Source: Candidatus Omnitrophota bacterium (lineage in GTDB: Bacteria; Omnitrophota; Gorgyraeia; Zapsychrales; Zapsychraceae). Taken from it: a stretch of 51,989 bases of DNA. Below are positions 23,195 to 33,698 of the stretch, in pieces. The first letter of the stretch is position 1, and every line of letters starts with the position of its first letter. The notes beneath the pieces are model-generated. The model made no database searches, was not told the origin of the DNA, and saw only the letters and a program-made list of their open reading frames with translations. Both the position numbers and the translations under genes were made by a program. The stretch spans positions 1 to 51,989 of the forward strand of contig JACROV010000104.1 in NCBI GenBank assembly GCA_016214285.1, in the 5' to 3' direction.

Positions 23195-23665
23195 ATGCGC
23201 AGACGCAGTGCAGAACTAAGAGAAGCAGCCCCCGATCCGAAATACGGCAATCGGCTGGTGACCAAATTTGTCAACGTCATCATGTTCGAAGGAAGAAAAA
23301 CGACGGCCGAAAATATTGTTTACGGGGCGTTCGATCTGATCGATCAAAAGAATCACGAATTGGGCTCGGTGAAAGTATTTATTAAAGCGATCGACAACGT
23401 CCGTCCCAAGCTGGAAGTCAAGTCCAGACGCGTCGGCGGGGCAACGTATCAGGTTCCGCTTGAAGTGCCGGTTGCCCGGGGAAATTCCCTGGCGATGCGC
23501 TGGGTCCGTGATTTCGCGCGCAAAAAAAAAGGCAAGCCCATGTCGGTTAAATTGGCTGATGAGCTTATTGCGGCAGCCAAAGGAGAAGGTCAAGCTATCA
23601 AGAAGCGAGACGACACTCATAAAATGGCAGAGGCGAACAAGGCCTTTGCGCACTTGCGCTGGTAA
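23195..23665 (+). CDS. rpsG: 30S ribosomal protein S7
   Basis: 156 residues. Starts MRRRSAELREAAPDPKYGNR, with VNVIMFEGRKTTAENIVYGA and VGGATYQVPLEV, and the C-terminal arm DDTHKMAEANKAFAHLRW. S7 nucleates the 30S head and contacts E-site tRNA. It lies 3 bases behind rpsL. The 79-base gap to fusA contains a small inverted repeat (CTGCAT/ATGCAG, 23674-23694) but no clear promoter or terminator. Confidence 0.97.
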   Translation: MRRRSAELREAAPDPKYGNRLVTKFVNVIMFEGRKTTAENIVYGAFDLIDQKNHELGSVKVFIKAIDNVRPKLEVKSRRVGGATYQVPLEVPVARGNSLAMRWVRDFARKKKGKPMSVKLADELIAAAKGEGQAIKKRDDTHKMAEANKAFAHLRW

Positions 23666-23744
23666 TATTGAAACTGCATCGGCTTTGCATGCAGAAATTA
23701 AAGCTGAAGCAGTTCTTAATTAATATAGGGAAGTTTTAAAGACT

Positions 23745-25847
23745 ATGGCAGCAGACGCAACACCATTATATGATGTAAGAAATATCGGGATCATCGCGCA
23801 TATCGACGCGGGTAAGACGACGACGACCGAGCGCATCCTGTTTTATACCGGTGTCATCCATAAAATGGGAAGCGTGGATGATGGTAACGCGACCATGGAC
23901 TGGATGGAGCAGGAACAGGAGCGCGGGATCACCATCACGGCGGCGAACACGACCTGTTTTTGGAACAAGAAAAAGATCAATATCATCGATACCCCCGGCC
24001 ACGTGGATTTTACGATCGAAGTCGAACGATCTTTGAAAGTCCTGGATGGGGCCGTGATCGTTTTGTGCGGTACCAGCGGCGTGCAATCCCAGACCGAAAC
24101 GGTCTGGCGTCAGGCAGATCGATACAATGTTCCACGGCTCGCTTTTATCAACAAGCTCGATCGTTTGGGTGCGAGCTTCGAACGTGTCTTAAGCGATGTT
24201 CTTGAGCGCTTGGGCGCCAACGCGGCCGCGATCACATTTCCCGATGGAACGGAAGATAGTTTTACAGGCATTGTGGATGTTATTTTGGAAAAATATATTA
24301 CGTATGAAGATGACCTGGGCGTCAAGCGTGTATTAAGCGACGTGCCCGCGGAACTCAAAGATAAATTAAAGCAATATCGCCACACGCTGATCGAACGCCT
24401 CGCGGATGCCGATGATGAGATCGCCGATAAATTTCTGGAGGAAAAAGAGATCAGCGTTGAGGATATCAAAAAGGCGATTCGGCGCGGCACCATCAAGGGT
24501 GCATTTTTGCCGGTTCTGTGCGGATCTTCTTTGAAAAATAAAGGTGTTCAGTTGGTTTTGGATGCGGTTTGTGATTATCTGCCTTCGCCGTTGGATGTTC
24601 CGCCGGTTAAAGGCATTGATCCCGCGACGAAAGAAGAAATCACTCGTCCGCCGTCTGCCGGTGCTCCTTTGAGCGCTTTGGTATTTAAAATAGCGACTGA
24701 TCCTTACGTGGGAAAATTGTTCTTTACGCGCATATATTCAGGGAAGATTATTTCCGGCGAAGGGGTCTATAATTCCACGCAACAGGTCAAGGAACGAATT
24801 TCCAAAATCGTTATTATGCACGCCAACAAGCAGGAGATCGTCCCCAAAGCGGAAGCCGGGGAGATCGTGGCGTTGGTCGGTATAAAGGAAAGCAAATCCG
24901 GCGATACGTTGTGCGACCAGGAAAAGAAAATCTTGCTCGAGAATATGCGTATCCCGGAACCGGTCGTCTCGATGTCCATCGAGCCCAAGACCAAGGCCGA
25001 CCAGGACAAGATGGGTTTTACTTTAAAGAAATTTTTGGACGAGGATCCGTCGTTGCGCGTGCACTATGATCATGAGACGGCCCAGACGATCATTTCCGGG
25101 ATGGGAGAATTGCATTTGGAAATTATCATTGACCGCATGAGGCGCGAATTCAATCTGGAAACGAATATCGGCCGGCCGCAGGTCGCTTATAAAGAAACGG
25201 TCACGCGTAAAGTGGATGATGTTGTCGGTAAACATATCAGCCAGAGTGGCGGCCGGGGGCAATACGGCCACGTCGTCATCAATGTGGAGCCTGCTCAAGA
25301 GCGCGGCAAAGGTGTTGAATTTATCAACAAGATCAAGGGTGGAGCGATCCCGCGCGAATTTATTCCTGGTGTAGAAAAAGGGATCAAGGATGCCGCTTCT
25401 GCCGGTGTTTTGGCCGGTTATCCGGTAACGGACCTTATTGTCACATTGATTGATGGTTCTTACCACGACGTCGATTCCAATGAGTTGGCGTTCCAGTTGG
25501 CCGCGAAGTTCGCTTTGCGGGAAGCGCTTCAAAAAGGCAAATCGGTATTCCTGGAGCCGATCATGGATATCGAAGCTGTGGCACCAGAAGAATTTATGGG
25601 GGCTGTCGTGGGTGATCTGCAGACGCGAAGGGCCAAGATCGTTAACATGGGAACACGTGGAAAGATCAAGACGGCACGCTGTGAAGTGCCTTTGGCGGAG
25701 ATGTTCAATTACGCCAATGCGGTACGTTCCTTAACTCAAGGACGGGCGACTTTTAGCATGGAGCCCGCCTTTTATGCGGAAGTGCCTCAATATGTCGCCG
25801 ATAAGATCATTGGGGCGCACCAGGAAGCTCTTGGGAAAAAGGGCTGA
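23745..25847 (+). CDS. fusA: Elongation factor G
   Basis: 700 residues, five-domain EF-G. GTPase motifs: [15 protein letters not shown] (P-loop), [14 protein letters not shown] (switch I), DTPGHVDFT (G3), INKLDRLGA (G4). The domain IV tip region includes [16 protein letters not shown], and the C-terminal part has [20 protein letters not shown]. Drives translocation and, with RRF, ribosome recycling. A single copy is seen here, in the classical rpsL-rpsG-fusA-tuf order. Confidence 0.98.
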   Translation: MAADATPLYDVRNIGIIAHIDAGKTTTTERILFYTGVIHKMGSVDDGNATMDWMEQEQERGITITAANTTCFWNKKKINIIDTPGHVDFTIEVERSLKVLDGAVIVLCGTSGVQSQTETVWRQADRYNVPRLAFINKLDRLGASFERVLSDVLERLGANAAAITFPDGTEDSFTGIVDVILEKYITYEDDLGVKRVLSDVPAELKDKLKQYRHTLIERLADADDEIADKFLEEKEISVEDIKKAIRRGTIKGAFLPVLCGSSLKNKGVQLVLDAVCDYLPSPLDVPPVKGIDPATKEEITRPPSAGAPLSALVFKIATDPYVGKLFFTRIYSGKIISGEGVYNSTQQVKERISKIVIMHANKQEIVPKAEAGEIVALVGIKESKSGDTLCDQEKKILLENMRIPEPVVSMSIEPKTKADQDKMGFTLKKFLDEDPSLRVHYDHETAQTIISGMGELHLEIIIDRMRREFNLETNIGRPQVAYKETVTRKVDDVVGKHISQSGGRGQYGHVVINVEPAQERGKGVEFINKIKGGAIPREFIPGVEKGIKDAASAGVLAGYPVTDLIVTLIDGSYHDVDSNELAFQLAAKFALREALQKGKSVFLEPIMDIEAVAPEEFMGAVVGDLQTRRAKIVNMGTRGKIKTARCEVPLAEMFNYANAVRSLTQGRATFSMEPAFYAEVPQYVADKIIGAHQEALGKKG

Positions 25848-25918
25848 TACATAAATAGAAAATAAAATCATAAAGCATCATTATTCTAGAGTTTTCATGG
25901 GAAAGAAGGAGGCATAAG

Positions 25919-27112
25919 ATGGCCAAGGAAAAATTCGTAAGAAATAAACCGCATTTGAACATCGGAACCATCGGGCACGTCGATCACGGGAAAACGACCC
26001 TAAGCTCCGCCATTACCAACGTATTGGCAAAGCGAGGGTTGGCCCAGGCGCGCAGTTATGACTCCATTGACAACGCTCCGGAAGAAAAAGAGCGCGGGGT
26101 TACGATCAACATCTCGCATATCGAGTATGAAACCGAGAAAAGACACTACGCTCACATCGACTGTCCCGGCCACGCCGACTATATCAAGAATATGATCACG
26201 GGTGCGGCCCAGATGGATGGCGCGATCCTCGTCGTTTCCGCCGCCGATGGCGCCATGCCTCAGACCAAAGAGCACATCCTTTTGGCCCGTCAGGTAAACG
26301 TTCCTTCCATTGTTGTCTTCCTTAATAAGTGCGATCAAGTTCAGGACAAAGAACTTTTTGAGCTCGTTGAGATGGAAATTCGTGATCTTCTGACCAAATA
26401 TAAATATGATGGCGATAAAACGCCGATCATCAAGGGAAGCGCCTTGGAGGCCATAAATAACCTTAATGATGATGCAAAGACCCAGCCTATCATCGATCTG
26501 ATGAAGGCCGTTGACGATTTTATCCCCGAACCTGTCCGCGAACTGGATAAACCGTTCTTGATGGCCATCGAAGACGTGTTTTCCATCTCGGGTCGTGGAA
26601 CGGTCGCTACCGGGCGTATCGAGCGCGGTAAAGTCAAGGTTGGCGAAGAAGTTGATCTCGTGGGAATGACCAAGGACATTAAAAAGACGGTTGTCACGGG
26701 CGTTGAAATGTTCCGCAAGGAACTTGATTTTGGTCAGGCCGGGGACAACGTCGGCTTGCTTCTGCGCGGTGTTGAAAAAGACGACATCCAAAGAGGCCAG
26801 GTTTTGGCCGCTGCCGGATCCATTACGCCGCACACCAAATTCAAGGCCAAGACATATATCTTGACCAAAGAAGAGGGTGGCCGTCATACGCCGTTCTTTA
26901 AAGGGTATCGTCCGCAATTTTATTTTCGTACGACGGACGTCACGGGATCGGCCAATCTTCCGGCCGGTGTTGAAATGTGTATGCCCGGTGATAACGTTGA
27001 ACTGGAAGTGGAGTTAATTCAGCCCATCGCCATGGAAAAGGAATTACGTTTCGCTATCCGTGAAGGTGGCCATACGGTCGGTGCTGGCGTTATTCACCAG
27101 ATCATCGCATAA
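25919..27112 (+). CDS. tuf: Elongation factor Tu
   Basis: 397 residues. GTPase motifs [10 protein letters not shown] (near 19-28), [13 protein letters not shown] and the switch I segment [18 protein letters not shown]; domain II/III contain [17 protein letters not shown] and [17 protein letters not shown]. Delivers aminoacyl-tRNA to the ribosome. A strong AAGGAGG site at about 25906-25912 precedes the ATG. The 71-base AT-rich gap after fusA could hold a secondary promoter, but I see no confident boxes. Confidence 0.98.
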   Translation: MAKEKFVRNKPHLNIGTIGHVDHGKTTLSSAITNVLAKRGLAQARSYDSIDNAPEEKERGVTINISHIEYETEKRHYAHIDCPGHADYIKNMITGAAQMDGAILVVSAADGAMPQTKEHILLARQVNVPSIVVFLNKCDQVQDKELFELVEMEIRDLLTKYKYDGDKTPIIKGSALEAINNLNDDAKTQPIIDLMKAVDDFIPEPVRELDKPFLMAIEDVFSISGRGTVATGRIERGKVKVGEEVDLVGMTKDIKKTVVTGVEMFRKELDFGQAGDNVGLLLRGVEKDDIQRGQVLAAAGSITPHTKFKAKTYILTKEEGGRHTPFFKGYRPQFYFRTTDVTGSANLPAGVEMCMPGDNVELEVELIQPIAMEKELRFAIREGGHTVGAGVIHQIIA

Positions 27113-27126
27113 AAATTGAGATCATC

Positions 27127-27438
27127 ATGCAACAACAGCAAAAAATACGCATAAAACTCAAAGCATTCGATCACAGGTTGATCGACCAATCCGCCCAGGA
27201 GATCCTTGATACGGCCATTCGCACCGGTGCCAAAGTTTCCGGCCCCGTGCCTTTGCCGACGAAAAAGGAGCTCTACACGGTATTGCGGTCGCCTGTCATC
27301 GATAAAAAGTCCAGGGAACAATTTCAACTGGCCACCCATAAACGGCTCATTGACTTAATTGATCCAACGGCCAAGACCGTGGAAGCATTAAGGAAATTGA
27401 ATTTGCCGGCGGGCGTGGATGTTGAGATCAAACAATAA
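27127..27438 (+). CDS. rpsJ: 30S ribosomal protein S10
   Basis: 103 residues, exact family length. Contains [38 protein letters not shown] and [19 protein letters not shown]. Part of the 30S head and, as NusE, a partner of NusB/NusG. First gene of the S10 block; only 14 bases separate it from tuf, leaving no room for the L4-responsive S10 leader known in gamma-proteobacteria. Confidence 0.97.
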   Translation: MQQQQKIRIKLKAFDHRLIDQSAQEILDTAIRTGAKVSGPVPLPTKKELYTVLRSPVIDKKSREQFQLATHKRLIDLIDPTAKTVEALRKLNLPAGVDVEIKQ

Positions 27439-27454
27439 AGGCGGCGCTACAATC

Positions 27455-28165
27455 ATGATTCGCGGTTTATTAGGGAAGAAATTGGGCATGACGCAGGTCT
27501 TCGACAAGGACGGCGATGTCATTCCTGTCACTGTTGTCGAGGCCGGTCCGTGTATCGTCTTGGGATTGCAGGATTCTCCTAAAAAGGTGAAAGTGGGTTT
27601 TGAACAGGTCAAGGAATCACGTGTTAACAAACCCATGCTTGGCTTCTACAAAAAGACCGGTGTGGCGCCTTTGCGTGTCATTAAAGAGTTTGAATCAACG
27701 GACAACAAGGATTACAAGGTCGGGCAGGAATTGAAGGCTGATGTTTTTAAACCCGGCGAGTTCGTCGATGTCCGCGGAACCTCCATTGGTAAAGGGTTCC
27801 AGGGCGGGATGAAACGGTGGCACTGGATGGGCGGCCCTGCCGCGCACGGTTCCATGCACCACCGTCGCGTGGGATCCATCGGCGCCAGCGCCGATCCTTC
27901 CCGAACGCTGCGCGGGACGAACATGCCCGGACACATGGGCGCGCGCAAGATCACGGCCCAAGGATTGCGCGTGATGGGTGTGGATGCGGGAAAAAATACC
28001 ATTCTTCTGAAGGGCGTTGTTCCAGGGTACAAGAACGCGTACATTGAGATTTATCGTTCCAGGAAAAAAGCCTTCAGACCGCTGGACGAAGAACGCAAAA
28101 CGGTTGTCCGTAAAGTCAATCCTATGAAGCAAAGCAAGGCCAAAGCAACGGGTAAGGGGAAATAA
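27455..28165 (+). CDS. rplC: 50S ribosomal protein L3
   Basis: 236 residues, slightly longer than E. coli L3 (209) through a basic C-terminal tail (MKQSKAKATGKGK region). Starts MIRGLLGKKLGMTQVFDKDG; the central loop near the peptidyl transferase centre is GTSIGKGFQGGMKRW, followed by RVGSIGASADPSRTLRGTNM. A longer in-frame start at 27419 overlaps rpsJ and is not supported. L3 is an early 50S assembly protein. Confidence 0.96.
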   Translation: MIRGLLGKKLGMTQVFDKDGDVIPVTVVEAGPCIVLGLQDSPKKVKVGFEQVKESRVNKPMLGFYKKTGVAPLRVIKEFESTDNKDYKVGQELKADVFKPGEFVDVRGTSIGKGFQGGMKRWHWMGGPAAHGSMHHRRVGSIGASADPSRTLRGTNMPGHMGARKITAQGLRVMGVDAGKNTILLKGVVPGYKNAYIEIYRSRKKAFRPLDEERKTVVRKVNPMKQSKAKATGKGK

Positions 28166-28166
28166 C

Positions 28167-28793
28167 GTGTCAAGTCTGCAAGTTTTAAACATTGAAGGGA
28201 AAAGCTCGGGGACTATCGATCTTCCCGGGGAGATCTTCGGTGAGGATATCAAGCGGGACGTGATCCATCAGGCGGTTCTCATGTATCAGGCCTCCGGGAG
28301 GCAGGGTAACGCCTCGACAAAGACCCGCAAAGAGGTTTCCGGCGGAGGTATCAAGCCGTGGCGTCAAAAAGGGACCGGACGCGCTCGTCATGGCTCCATC
28401 CGTTCGCCGTTGTGGAAAAAAGGCGGCATTGTCTTCGGCCCGCATCCCAGGGATTTCAGCTACAGCGTTCCCCAGAAGGTCCGCCAGGGGGCTTTGCGTG
28501 AAACTTTGAACGTGAAATATCAAGGCAAGAATTTGATCTGTGTCGATGATCTTAAAAAACCGTTTGCGAAAACAAAAGAATTCGCCGCGATCCTGAAGAA
28601 TTTGAGCCTTAGCGGGAAAGTGCTCGCGCTTTTGGATGGCTGCGACCCCAGCGTGCAGAGAGTATCCCGTAATATTCCACGGTTTCGTTTGATGCGTTCC
28701 CAGGATGTCAACGCGTATGATATCCTGCGCCATAAAAAGATCTTGGTCACCAAAACCGCGTTCAATAATTTGCTGGAGCGGATAAGCAAATGA
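28167..28793 (+). CDS. rplD: 50S ribosomal protein L4
   Basis: 208 residues, GTG start one base behind rplC. The extended loop that lines the exit tunnel (ASTKTRKEVSGGGIKPWRQK, then GTGRARHGSIRSP) is conserved, with KKGGIVFGPHPRDFSY after it. L4 binds 23S rRNA domain I. Its stop overlaps the rplW start. Confidence 0.95.
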   Translation: MSSLQVLNIEGKSSGTIDLPGEIFGEDIKRDVIHQAVLMYQASGRQGNASTKTRKEVSGGGIKPWRQKGTGRARHGSIRSPLWKKGGIVFGPHPRDFSYSVPQKVRQGALRETLNVKYQGKNLICVDDLKKPFAKTKEFAAILKNLSLSGKVLALLDGCDPSVQRVSRNIPRFRLMRSQDVNAYDILRHKKILVTKTAFNNLLERISK

Positions 28794-29068
28794 TGCACGC
28801 GTACGATGTCGTCAAAAATCTGGTGCGTACCGAGCGGGCGACTTTTCTGGAACCGCAGCGCAAGTACCTCTTTCAGGTGGCCAACAGCGCCAATAAAATC
28901 CAGATCCGTCAGGCCGTGGAAGAAATTTATAAGGTTAAGGTTGAGGCGGTTAATACTTCTGTTGTCCCGGGAAAGCTCAGACGCGTCCGGCAGGAACTGG
29001 GGAGAACGACCCCTTGGAAAAAAGCGATCGTCACTCTCAAAGACGGGCATAAGATCGAGGTCACGTAA
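28790..29068 (+). CDS. rplW: 50S ribosomal protein L23
   Basis: 92 residues. Contains YDVVKNLVRTERATFLEPQR, YLFQVANSANKIQIRQAVEE and the basic loop PGKLRRVRQELGRTTPWKKA. L23 sits at the tunnel exit and is the docking site for trigger factor and SRP. It starts with ATGATG overlapping the rplD stop, so either Met is possible. Confidence 0.95.
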   Translation: MMHAYDVVKNLVRTERATFLEPQRKYLFQVANSANKIQIRQAVEEIYKVKVEAVNTSVVPGKLRRVRQELGRTTPWKKAIVTLKDGHKIEVT

Positions 29069-29071
29069 GAT

Positions 29072-29911
29072 ATGGGTATCCGAAGATTTAGACCGGTCAC
29101 AAGTACGTTACGCCATACGGCCATTGCCGATTTCGCGGAAATCACCAAAGGAAAGCCTGAAAAGAATCTCCTCAGGCCGTTAAAAAGCTCTGGCGGGCGC
29201 AATATGTACGGGCGCATCACCATGCGTTATCGTGGCGGCGGGCACAAAAGAATGTACCGCCTGATCGATTTCAAAAGAGATCGTGTCGACCAGGAATGCA
29301 CAGTCCTGGCCATAGAATACGATCCGAACCGTACCGCGCGCATTGCATTGATCCAATATCCGGACGGGATCAAGTCTTATATACTTGCCCCGCTGGATCT
29401 AAAACCAGGCGATAAAGTGATCAGCACTATTAACAAGGAAGCGGAGATCAAGCCTGGCAATTGCATGCCGTTACGTCGTATCCCGTTGGGGACAGCGTTG
29501 CACAATATTGAACTTAAGCCCGGACAGGGCGGAAAGATCGCCCGATCCGCGGGAACATCTATTCAACTCGTTGCCAAAGAGGGAAATTATGCCTTTATCC
29601 GCATGCCATCGAGCGAGGTAAGAAAGGTTCTGATCGATTGCCGATCATCTATCGGGCAGATCGGCAATGTCGAGCATGAGACGCGTTCAATAGGAAAAGC
29701 GGGAAGAATGCGTTGGCGGGGGCATCGCCCGAAAGTCCGCGGGGTTGTTATGAATCCGGTGGACCACCCGCACGGCGGCGGCGAAGGTAAGGCTCCGCAG
29801 GGAAATCCGCATCCGGTCACACCATGGGGAAGACCGACCAAGGGATATAAAACTCGCAAGAAACAAAAATATTCGAACCAATATATCATTCGAAGAAGGG
29901 GATCCAGGTAA
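29072..29911 (+). CDS. rplB: 50S ribosomal protein L2
   Basis: 279 residues. Starts [20 protein letters not shown]. The functional core [20 protein letters not shown] and the C-terminal signature [18 protein letters not shown] carry the conserved histidine near the peptidyl transferase centre. L2 is among the largest and most conserved 50S proteins. Three bases after rplW. Confidence 0.97.
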   Translation: MGIRRFRPVTSTLRHTAIADFAEITKGKPEKNLLRPLKSSGGRNMYGRITMRYRGGGHKRMYRLIDFKRDRVDQECTVLAIEYDPNRTARIALIQYPDGIKSYILAPLDLKPGDKVISTINKEAEIKPGNCMPLRRIPLGTALHNIELKPGQGGKIARSAGTSIQLVAKEGNYAFIRMPSSEVRKVLIDCRSSIGQIGNVEHETRSIGKAGRMRWRGHRPKVRGVVMNPVDHPHGGGEGKAPQGNPHPVTPWGRPTKGYKTRKKQKYSNQYIIRRRGSR

Positions 29912-29912
29912 T

Positions 29913-30200
29913 ATGACGCGTTCAGTCAAAAAAGGCCCGTACGTTGAGGAATCATTATTAAAGAAACTTAACCGGATGATCTCATCCGGTCAGCGGCAAC
30001 CGATCAAGACATGGTCGAGACGTTCTACCGTCACGCCGGATTTTGTCGGCTACACGGTGGCCGTTCACGATGGCCGCAAGCACGTCCCCGTTTTTATTAC
30101 GGAAAATATGGTTGGATACAAATTCGGCGAATTTGCCCATACGCGCACGTTCAAAAAGCATAGCGGCGTCAAGGCCAAGAAAGCGGCGGATAAAACTTAA
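29913..30200 (+). CDS. rpsS: 30S ribosomal protein S19
   Basis: 95 residues. Starts [20 protein letters not shown], with [20 protein letters not shown] and [20 protein letters not shown], all family-typical. S19 forms the A-site finger bridge region of the 30S head together with S13. One base after the rplB stop. Confidence 0.97.
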   Translation: MTRSVKKGPYVEESLLKKLNRMISSGQRQPIKTWSRRSTVTPDFVGYTVAVHDGRKHVPVFITENMVGYKFGEFAHTRTFKKHSGVKAKKAADKT

Positions 30201-30213
30201 GGAATAACGAGCG

Positions 30214-30549
30214 ATGATTACCTTGGCAAGAGCAAAGTTTATGCGCGTTTCACCCACGAAAGTCCGGCAGGTCATTGACCTGATCCGCGGCAAGGATGTG
30301 CTGACTTCACAGGCGATCCTCACGCACGTTCAGAAGGGATCGCGGCAGATGATCAGTAAGGTTTTAAACTCGGCCGTGGACAACGCCAAACAAAAAGGTC
30401 TTATGGAAGACCAGCTGTTCATCTCCAGGATTGTGGCCGATCAGGGGCCTTCCTGGAAACGGTTCCGTGCGGCGTCGTTCGGACGGGCAACGCCGATCTT
30501 GAAGAAAACGACCCATTTAACGATTGAACTGGATCTGAAAACCAAATAG
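30214..30549 (+). CDS. rplV: 50S ribosomal protein L22
   Basis: 111 residues. Begins [20 protein letters not shown] and ends in the beta-hairpin that reaches into the exit tunnel ([29 protein letters not shown]). The hairpin is the classic site of macrolide-resistance changes; it looks ordinary here. Thirteen bases behind rpsS. Confidence 0.96.
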   Translation: MITLARAKFMRVSPTKVRQVIDLIRGKDVLTSQAILTHVQKGSRQMISKVLNSAVDNAKQKGLMEDQLFISRIVADQGPSWKRFRAASFGRATPILKKTTHLTIELDLKTK

Positions 30550-30559
30550 GAGAATAAGC

Positions 30560-31288
30560 GTGGGACAAAAAGTTAATCCCTTGGCGTTACGTATCGGATA
30601 CATCGAGAACTGGAGAAGCCTTTGGTTCGCGGATAAAAAACAATTCGCGCAGTATATTCTCGAGGACTACAATATCCGTCAGTTCATCAAAAAACGCTTC
30701 GTGCAGGCCGCCGTTTCCAAGGTCGTTATCGAGCGTCTGGGCGATAAGATCAGAGTCATTATCCATACGGCGCGTCCCGGAGTTATTATCGGCCGCCGCG
30801 GGGCGGATATAGACAAGTTACGGGGCGAATTGGGCGAGATCACTTCTAAAGAGATCACCATCGATCCGCAGGAGATCAAGAATCCGTCCATTGACGCCCA
30901 ATTGATCGCGCAGAACATCGCGCTACAGCTGGAAAAACGTATCGCGTTTCGCCGCGCGATGAAGCGGGCCATTGACCAGGCCTTGTCTTCCGGCATCAAG
31001 GGGATCAAGATCAAATGTTCCGGACGCCTTAATGGCGCCGAGTTGGCGCGCAGCGAATCCTATCGCGTCGGCAAGCTTCCTTTGCAAACATTTCGCGCCC
31101 AGATCGAATATGGGTTCGCCGAGGCGTTGACGACGTACGGATTGTTGGGAGTGAAGGTGTGGGCCAATAAAGGTGAAGTGATCAAGGAAATTAAACGTCA
31201 AGGCGAAACAAATACACCGCAGCAACCGCAGCATCAAACAGGTTTTAAGAAAGCCCCTTTTAATAAAAAAGATGCTCCGCGGTCTTAA
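30560..31288 (+). CDS. rpsC: 30S ribosomal protein S3
   Basis: 242 residues, GTG start with an AGGAG site. Starts [20 protein letters not shown]; the KH domain motif is [18 protein letters not shown], followed by ENIALQ-like and [20 protein letters not shown]. The C-terminal tail is lineage-specific and rich in Gln, Pro and Lys. S3 surrounds the mRNA entry channel and contributes helicase activity. Confidence 0.96.
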   Translation: MGQKVNPLALRIGYIENWRSLWFADKKQFAQYILEDYNIRQFIKKRFVQAAVSKVVIERLGDKIRVIIHTARPGVIIGRRGADIDKLRGELGEITSKEITIDPQEIKNPSIDAQLIAQNIALQLEKRIAFRRAMKRAIDQALSSGIKGIKIKCSGRLNGAELARSESYRVGKLPLQTFRAQIEYGFAEALTTYGLLGVKVWANKGEVIKEIKRQGETNTPQQPQHQTGFKKAPFNKKDAPRS

Positions 31289-31317
31289 GGATTTTTTAGT
31301 CTGGAGATAGAATTACC

Positions 31318-31740
31318 ATGGCTGTGATGCCCAGAAAAGTTAAATACCGAAAGGCCATTAAGGGCAAGGTCCGTGGGATCGCCACATCGGGTAACAGGCT
31401 GCACTTCGGTGAGTACGGCTTGAAGGCCATCGAAAATGGGATCATACGGTCGAATCATATCGAGGCCTGCCGGGTGGCGGCGGCGCGCAAGATGAAAGGG
31501 TCCGGCAAGATCTGGATCAACATTTTTCCCTATAAACCGGTGACCAAAAAACCCGCGGAAACGCGCATGGGAAAAGGGAAAGGGGATCTGTCCCATTGGA
31601 TCTGCCCGATATATCGCGGGAAAATGCTTTTTGAGATCAGCGGCGTGCCGGAGGAGTTCGCCAAAATAGTTTGTCGTCTGATCGCCTTTAAGTTGCCGGT
31701 GCGGACGCGGTTTGTTACCCGCATGGGAGCCCACGCATGA
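31318..31740 (+). CDS. rplP: 50S ribosomal protein L16
   Basis: 140 residues. Contains MPRKVKYRKAIKGKVRGIAT, HIEACRVAAARKMKGSGKIW and RMGKGKGDLSHWICPIYRGK. L16 sits beside the A site and is needed for peptidyl transferase and A-tRNA placement. The start at 31318 adds MAV before the usual MP start at 31327; either works. The stop overlaps the rpmC start. Confidence 0.95.
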   Translation: MAVMPRKVKYRKAIKGKVRGIATSGNRLHFGEYGLKAIENGIIRSNHIEACRVAAARKMKGSGKIWINIFPYKPVTKKPAETRMGKGKGDLSHWICPIYRGKMLFEISGVPEEFAKIVCRLIAFKLPVRTRFVTRMGAHA

Positions 31741-31955
31741 AGAAAGACAAGAAAATAAGGGAATTGAATTCCGAAGAGTTGGCGAAAAAGAACAAAGATT
31801 TTAAGAAAGAATTGTACGACCTGAATTATCAGCGCAAAATGGGCAACGTGGAAAAACCGGCCCGCTTCAAAGCGTTAAGAAAAGAGATCGCCCGCGCCTT
31901 GACCATTTTACGGGAAAGAGAATTGGAAGATGAGCGAAACAGCAAAAAGGCCTAA
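31737..31955 (+). CDS. rpmC: 50S ribosomal protein L29
   Basis: 72 residues, two-helix L29. Contains REL-NSEELAKKNKDFKKELY and DLNYQRKMGNVEKPARFKAL, then KEIARALTILREREL. It lies next to L23 at the tunnel exit. It overlaps rplP by 4 bases and rpsQ by 26 bases. Confidence 0.93.
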   Translation: MKKDKKIRELNSEELAKKNKDFKKELYDLNYQRKMGNVEKPARFKALRKEIARALTILRERELEDERNSKKA

Positions 31956-32232
31956 CCGGCGAAGATTTTTGGAGGGCACCGTCGTCAGTGACAAGATGAA
32001 CAAGACGCGTGTTGTCCAGGTGCGCTGGACGACAAAGCATTCTCAATACCAGAAGGTTATGCAAAAGGCCTCAAAGTACAAGGCCCATGACGAGAAAAAT
32101 GCGGCGAAGCTGGGAGATGTCGTGCGTATCATGGAAACCCGGCCTCTTTCGAAGGACAAGCGATGGGTGATCATGGACATTGTCCAGAAGGCCGTCGTTT
32201 CACAGCAGCCGGCGGATTCAATACAAGGATAA
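31930..32232 (+). CDS. rpsQ: 30S ribosomal protein S17
   Basis: 100 residues, with a C-terminal tail of about 15 residues beyond E. coli S17. OB-fold core RRRFLEGTVVSDKMNKTRVV, then KYKAHDEKNAAKLGDVVRIM and ETRPLSKDKRWVI. Primary 16S rRNA binder. The start inside the end of rpmC (26-base overlap) gives the family-like N-terminus; a later Met (DKMNK) would remove conserved residues. Confidence 0.94.
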   Translation: MSETAKRPNRRRFLEGTVVSDKMNKTRVVQVRWTTKHSQYQKVMQKASKYKAHDEKNAAKLGDVVRIMETRPLSKDKRWVIMDIVQKAVVSQQPADSIQG

Positions 32233-32234
32233 AC

Positions 32235-32603
32235 ATGCTTTATTTAAAGACATTATTGGATGTGGCGGATAATACGGGAGCGCGCAAGGCCTCGTTGATC
32301 GGCGTTATTCACGCCCAGGGAAGGCTTTGTGCGCGTATCGGGGATCTGGTGAGCCTCAATATCAAAGAATCCGCGCCCGATGCCGCCGTTAAAAAGGGCG
32401 AAAAGGCCAAGGGGATCATCGTTCGCACGAAAGCGCCTATTCGCCGTCCGGACGGCACGTATGTCCGTTTTGATACCAACGCCGTCGTTATCGTGGACGA
32501 AACGGGTAACCCGAAGGGGACGCGCGTTTTTGGCCCCGTCGCCCGTGAGTTGCGGAATATGGAATACATGAAAATCGTGTCTTTAGCGCCAGAGGTCGTT
32601 TAA
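32235..32603 (+). CDS. rplN: 50S ribosomal protein L14
   Basis: 122 residues, exact family length. Starts MLYLKTLLDVADNTGARKAS; GIIVRTKAPIRRPDGTYVRF and FGPVARELRNMEYMKIVSLA are conserved. L14 forms intersubunit bridge contacts and is the docking site of RsfS. An upstream in-frame start lies in rpsQ and is not credible. Two bases behind the rpsQ stop. Confidence 0.96.
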   Translation: MLYLKTLLDVADNTGARKASLIGVIHAQGRLCARIGDLVSLNIKESAPDAAVKKGEKAKGIIVRTKAPIRRPDGTYVRFDTNAVVIVDETGNPKGTRVFGPVARELRNMEYMKIVSLAPEVV

Positions 32604-32604
32604 T

Positions 32605-32916
32605 ATGCTGCGCATCAAAAAAGATGATCAGGTCAAAGTGATTGCGGGTAAGGATAAAGGTAAAACCGGAAAAGTCATGGTGGTTTTCCCCAAGAAGCAA
32701 CGGGCGCTTGTCGAGCGTATCAACCTGGTCAAAAAAGCTCAGCGCCGGACCCAGCAAAGTCCCCAGGGAGGGATCGTGGAGATCGAGGCCCCGATCCATA
32801 TTTCCAATATTATGCTCATCGACAGAAAAAGCAATCAGCCGACGCGTTTTAAGGCCGTTTTGCTTAAAGATGGGACGAAACAGCGCGTGGCTGCCAAAAC
32901 CGGGGAGGGCGTTTAA
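32605..32916 (+). CDS. rplX: 50S ribosomal protein L24
   Basis: 103 residues. KOW motif [20 protein letters not shown] at the N-terminus, then [17 protein letters not shown]-type sequence ([20 protein letters not shown]). One of the two assembly initiators of the 50S subunit. One base behind rplN and two before rplE. Confidence 0.95.
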   Translation: MLRIKKDDQVKVIAGKDKGKTGKVMVVFPKKQRALVERINLVKKAQRRTQQSPQGGIVEIEAPIHISNIMLIDRKSNQPTRFKAVLLKDGTKQRVAAKTGEGV

Positions 32917-32918
32917 CA

Positions 32919-33464
32919 ATGGTGCCGCGTTTGCAGCAGGAATATCGGGAAAAAACCGTGCCGAAAATGCAAGAGACCTTTGGCATCAAGAATCCTATGG
33001 CCGTCCCGCGCCTTGAAAAGATCGTCATTAACATGGGCGTTGGAAAAGCTATCGCCGATGTGAAGATCCTGGATGCTGCCGTTAAGGATCTGGCCGCCAT
33101 TACCGGGCAACAGCCGGTCGTCACGCGCGCGAAGAAAGCCATCTCGAATTTTAAGATCAGAGAAAAATTGCCCATCGGCTGTAAGGTCACCTTGCGCCGG
33201 GCCAGGATGTACGAATTTTTAGATCGACTGGTTAACGTGGCGTTGCCGCGTATCCGCGATTTTAACGGCGTATCGGCCAAATCTTTTGACAAGCAGGGGA
33301 ATTATGCCATCGGGATCTCGGAACAGGCGATCTTCCCGGAGATCGAAACGGGCAAGCTTTCGAACACGCAAGGAATGGATATTATATTAGTTTTTAACAA
33401 GGGACCACAAGAGCAGACCAAAGAACTTCTCAGGCTTTTGGGGATGCCGTTTACCAAAAAGTAA
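32919..33464 (+). CDS. rplE: 50S ribosomal protein L5
   Basis: 181 residues. Contains [60 protein letters not shown] and [17 protein letters not shown]5 binds 5S rRNA and touches P-site tRNA. Normal length; no oddities. Confidence 0.96.
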   Translation: MVPRLQQEYREKTVPKMQETFGIKNPMAVPRLEKIVINMGVGKAIADVKILDAAVKDLAAITGQQPVVTRAKKAISNFKIREKLPIGCKVTLRRARMYEFLDRLVNVALPRIRDFNGVSAKSFDKQGNYAIGISEQAIFPEIETGKLSNTQGMDIILVFNKGPQEQTKELLRLLGMPFTKK

Positions 33465-33478
33465 GAAGAAAGAGTGAT

Positions 33479-33664
33479 ATGGCCAGGAAAGCATTAGTAC
33501 TGAAGGCAGCCAGAAAACCGAAATTTTCAAGCCGAAAATATAACCGTTGTCAGATATGCGGCCGCGTACGATCGTATTATCGTCGATTCGGGCTATGCCG
33601 CATTTGTTTCCGGGAATTGGCCTGGCGCGGTGAAATTCCAGGAGTAAAAAAGGCCAGCTGGTAA
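33479..33664 (+). CDS. rpsN: 30S ribosomal protein S14, zinc-binding type
   Basis: 61 residues, the short C+ (type Z) form. Zinc cysteines are in [11 protein letters not shown] and [20 protein letters not shown], and the protein ends in the conserved KKASW. S14 is a late-binding protein of the 30S head. Fourteen bases behind rplE. Confidence 0.96.
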   Translation: MARKALVLKAARKPKFSSRKYNRCQICGRVRSYYRRFGLCRICFRELAWRGEIPGVKKASW

Positions 33665-33698
33665 TTTGTCTGGCGGATAAAACGAGGACTTACTTGAT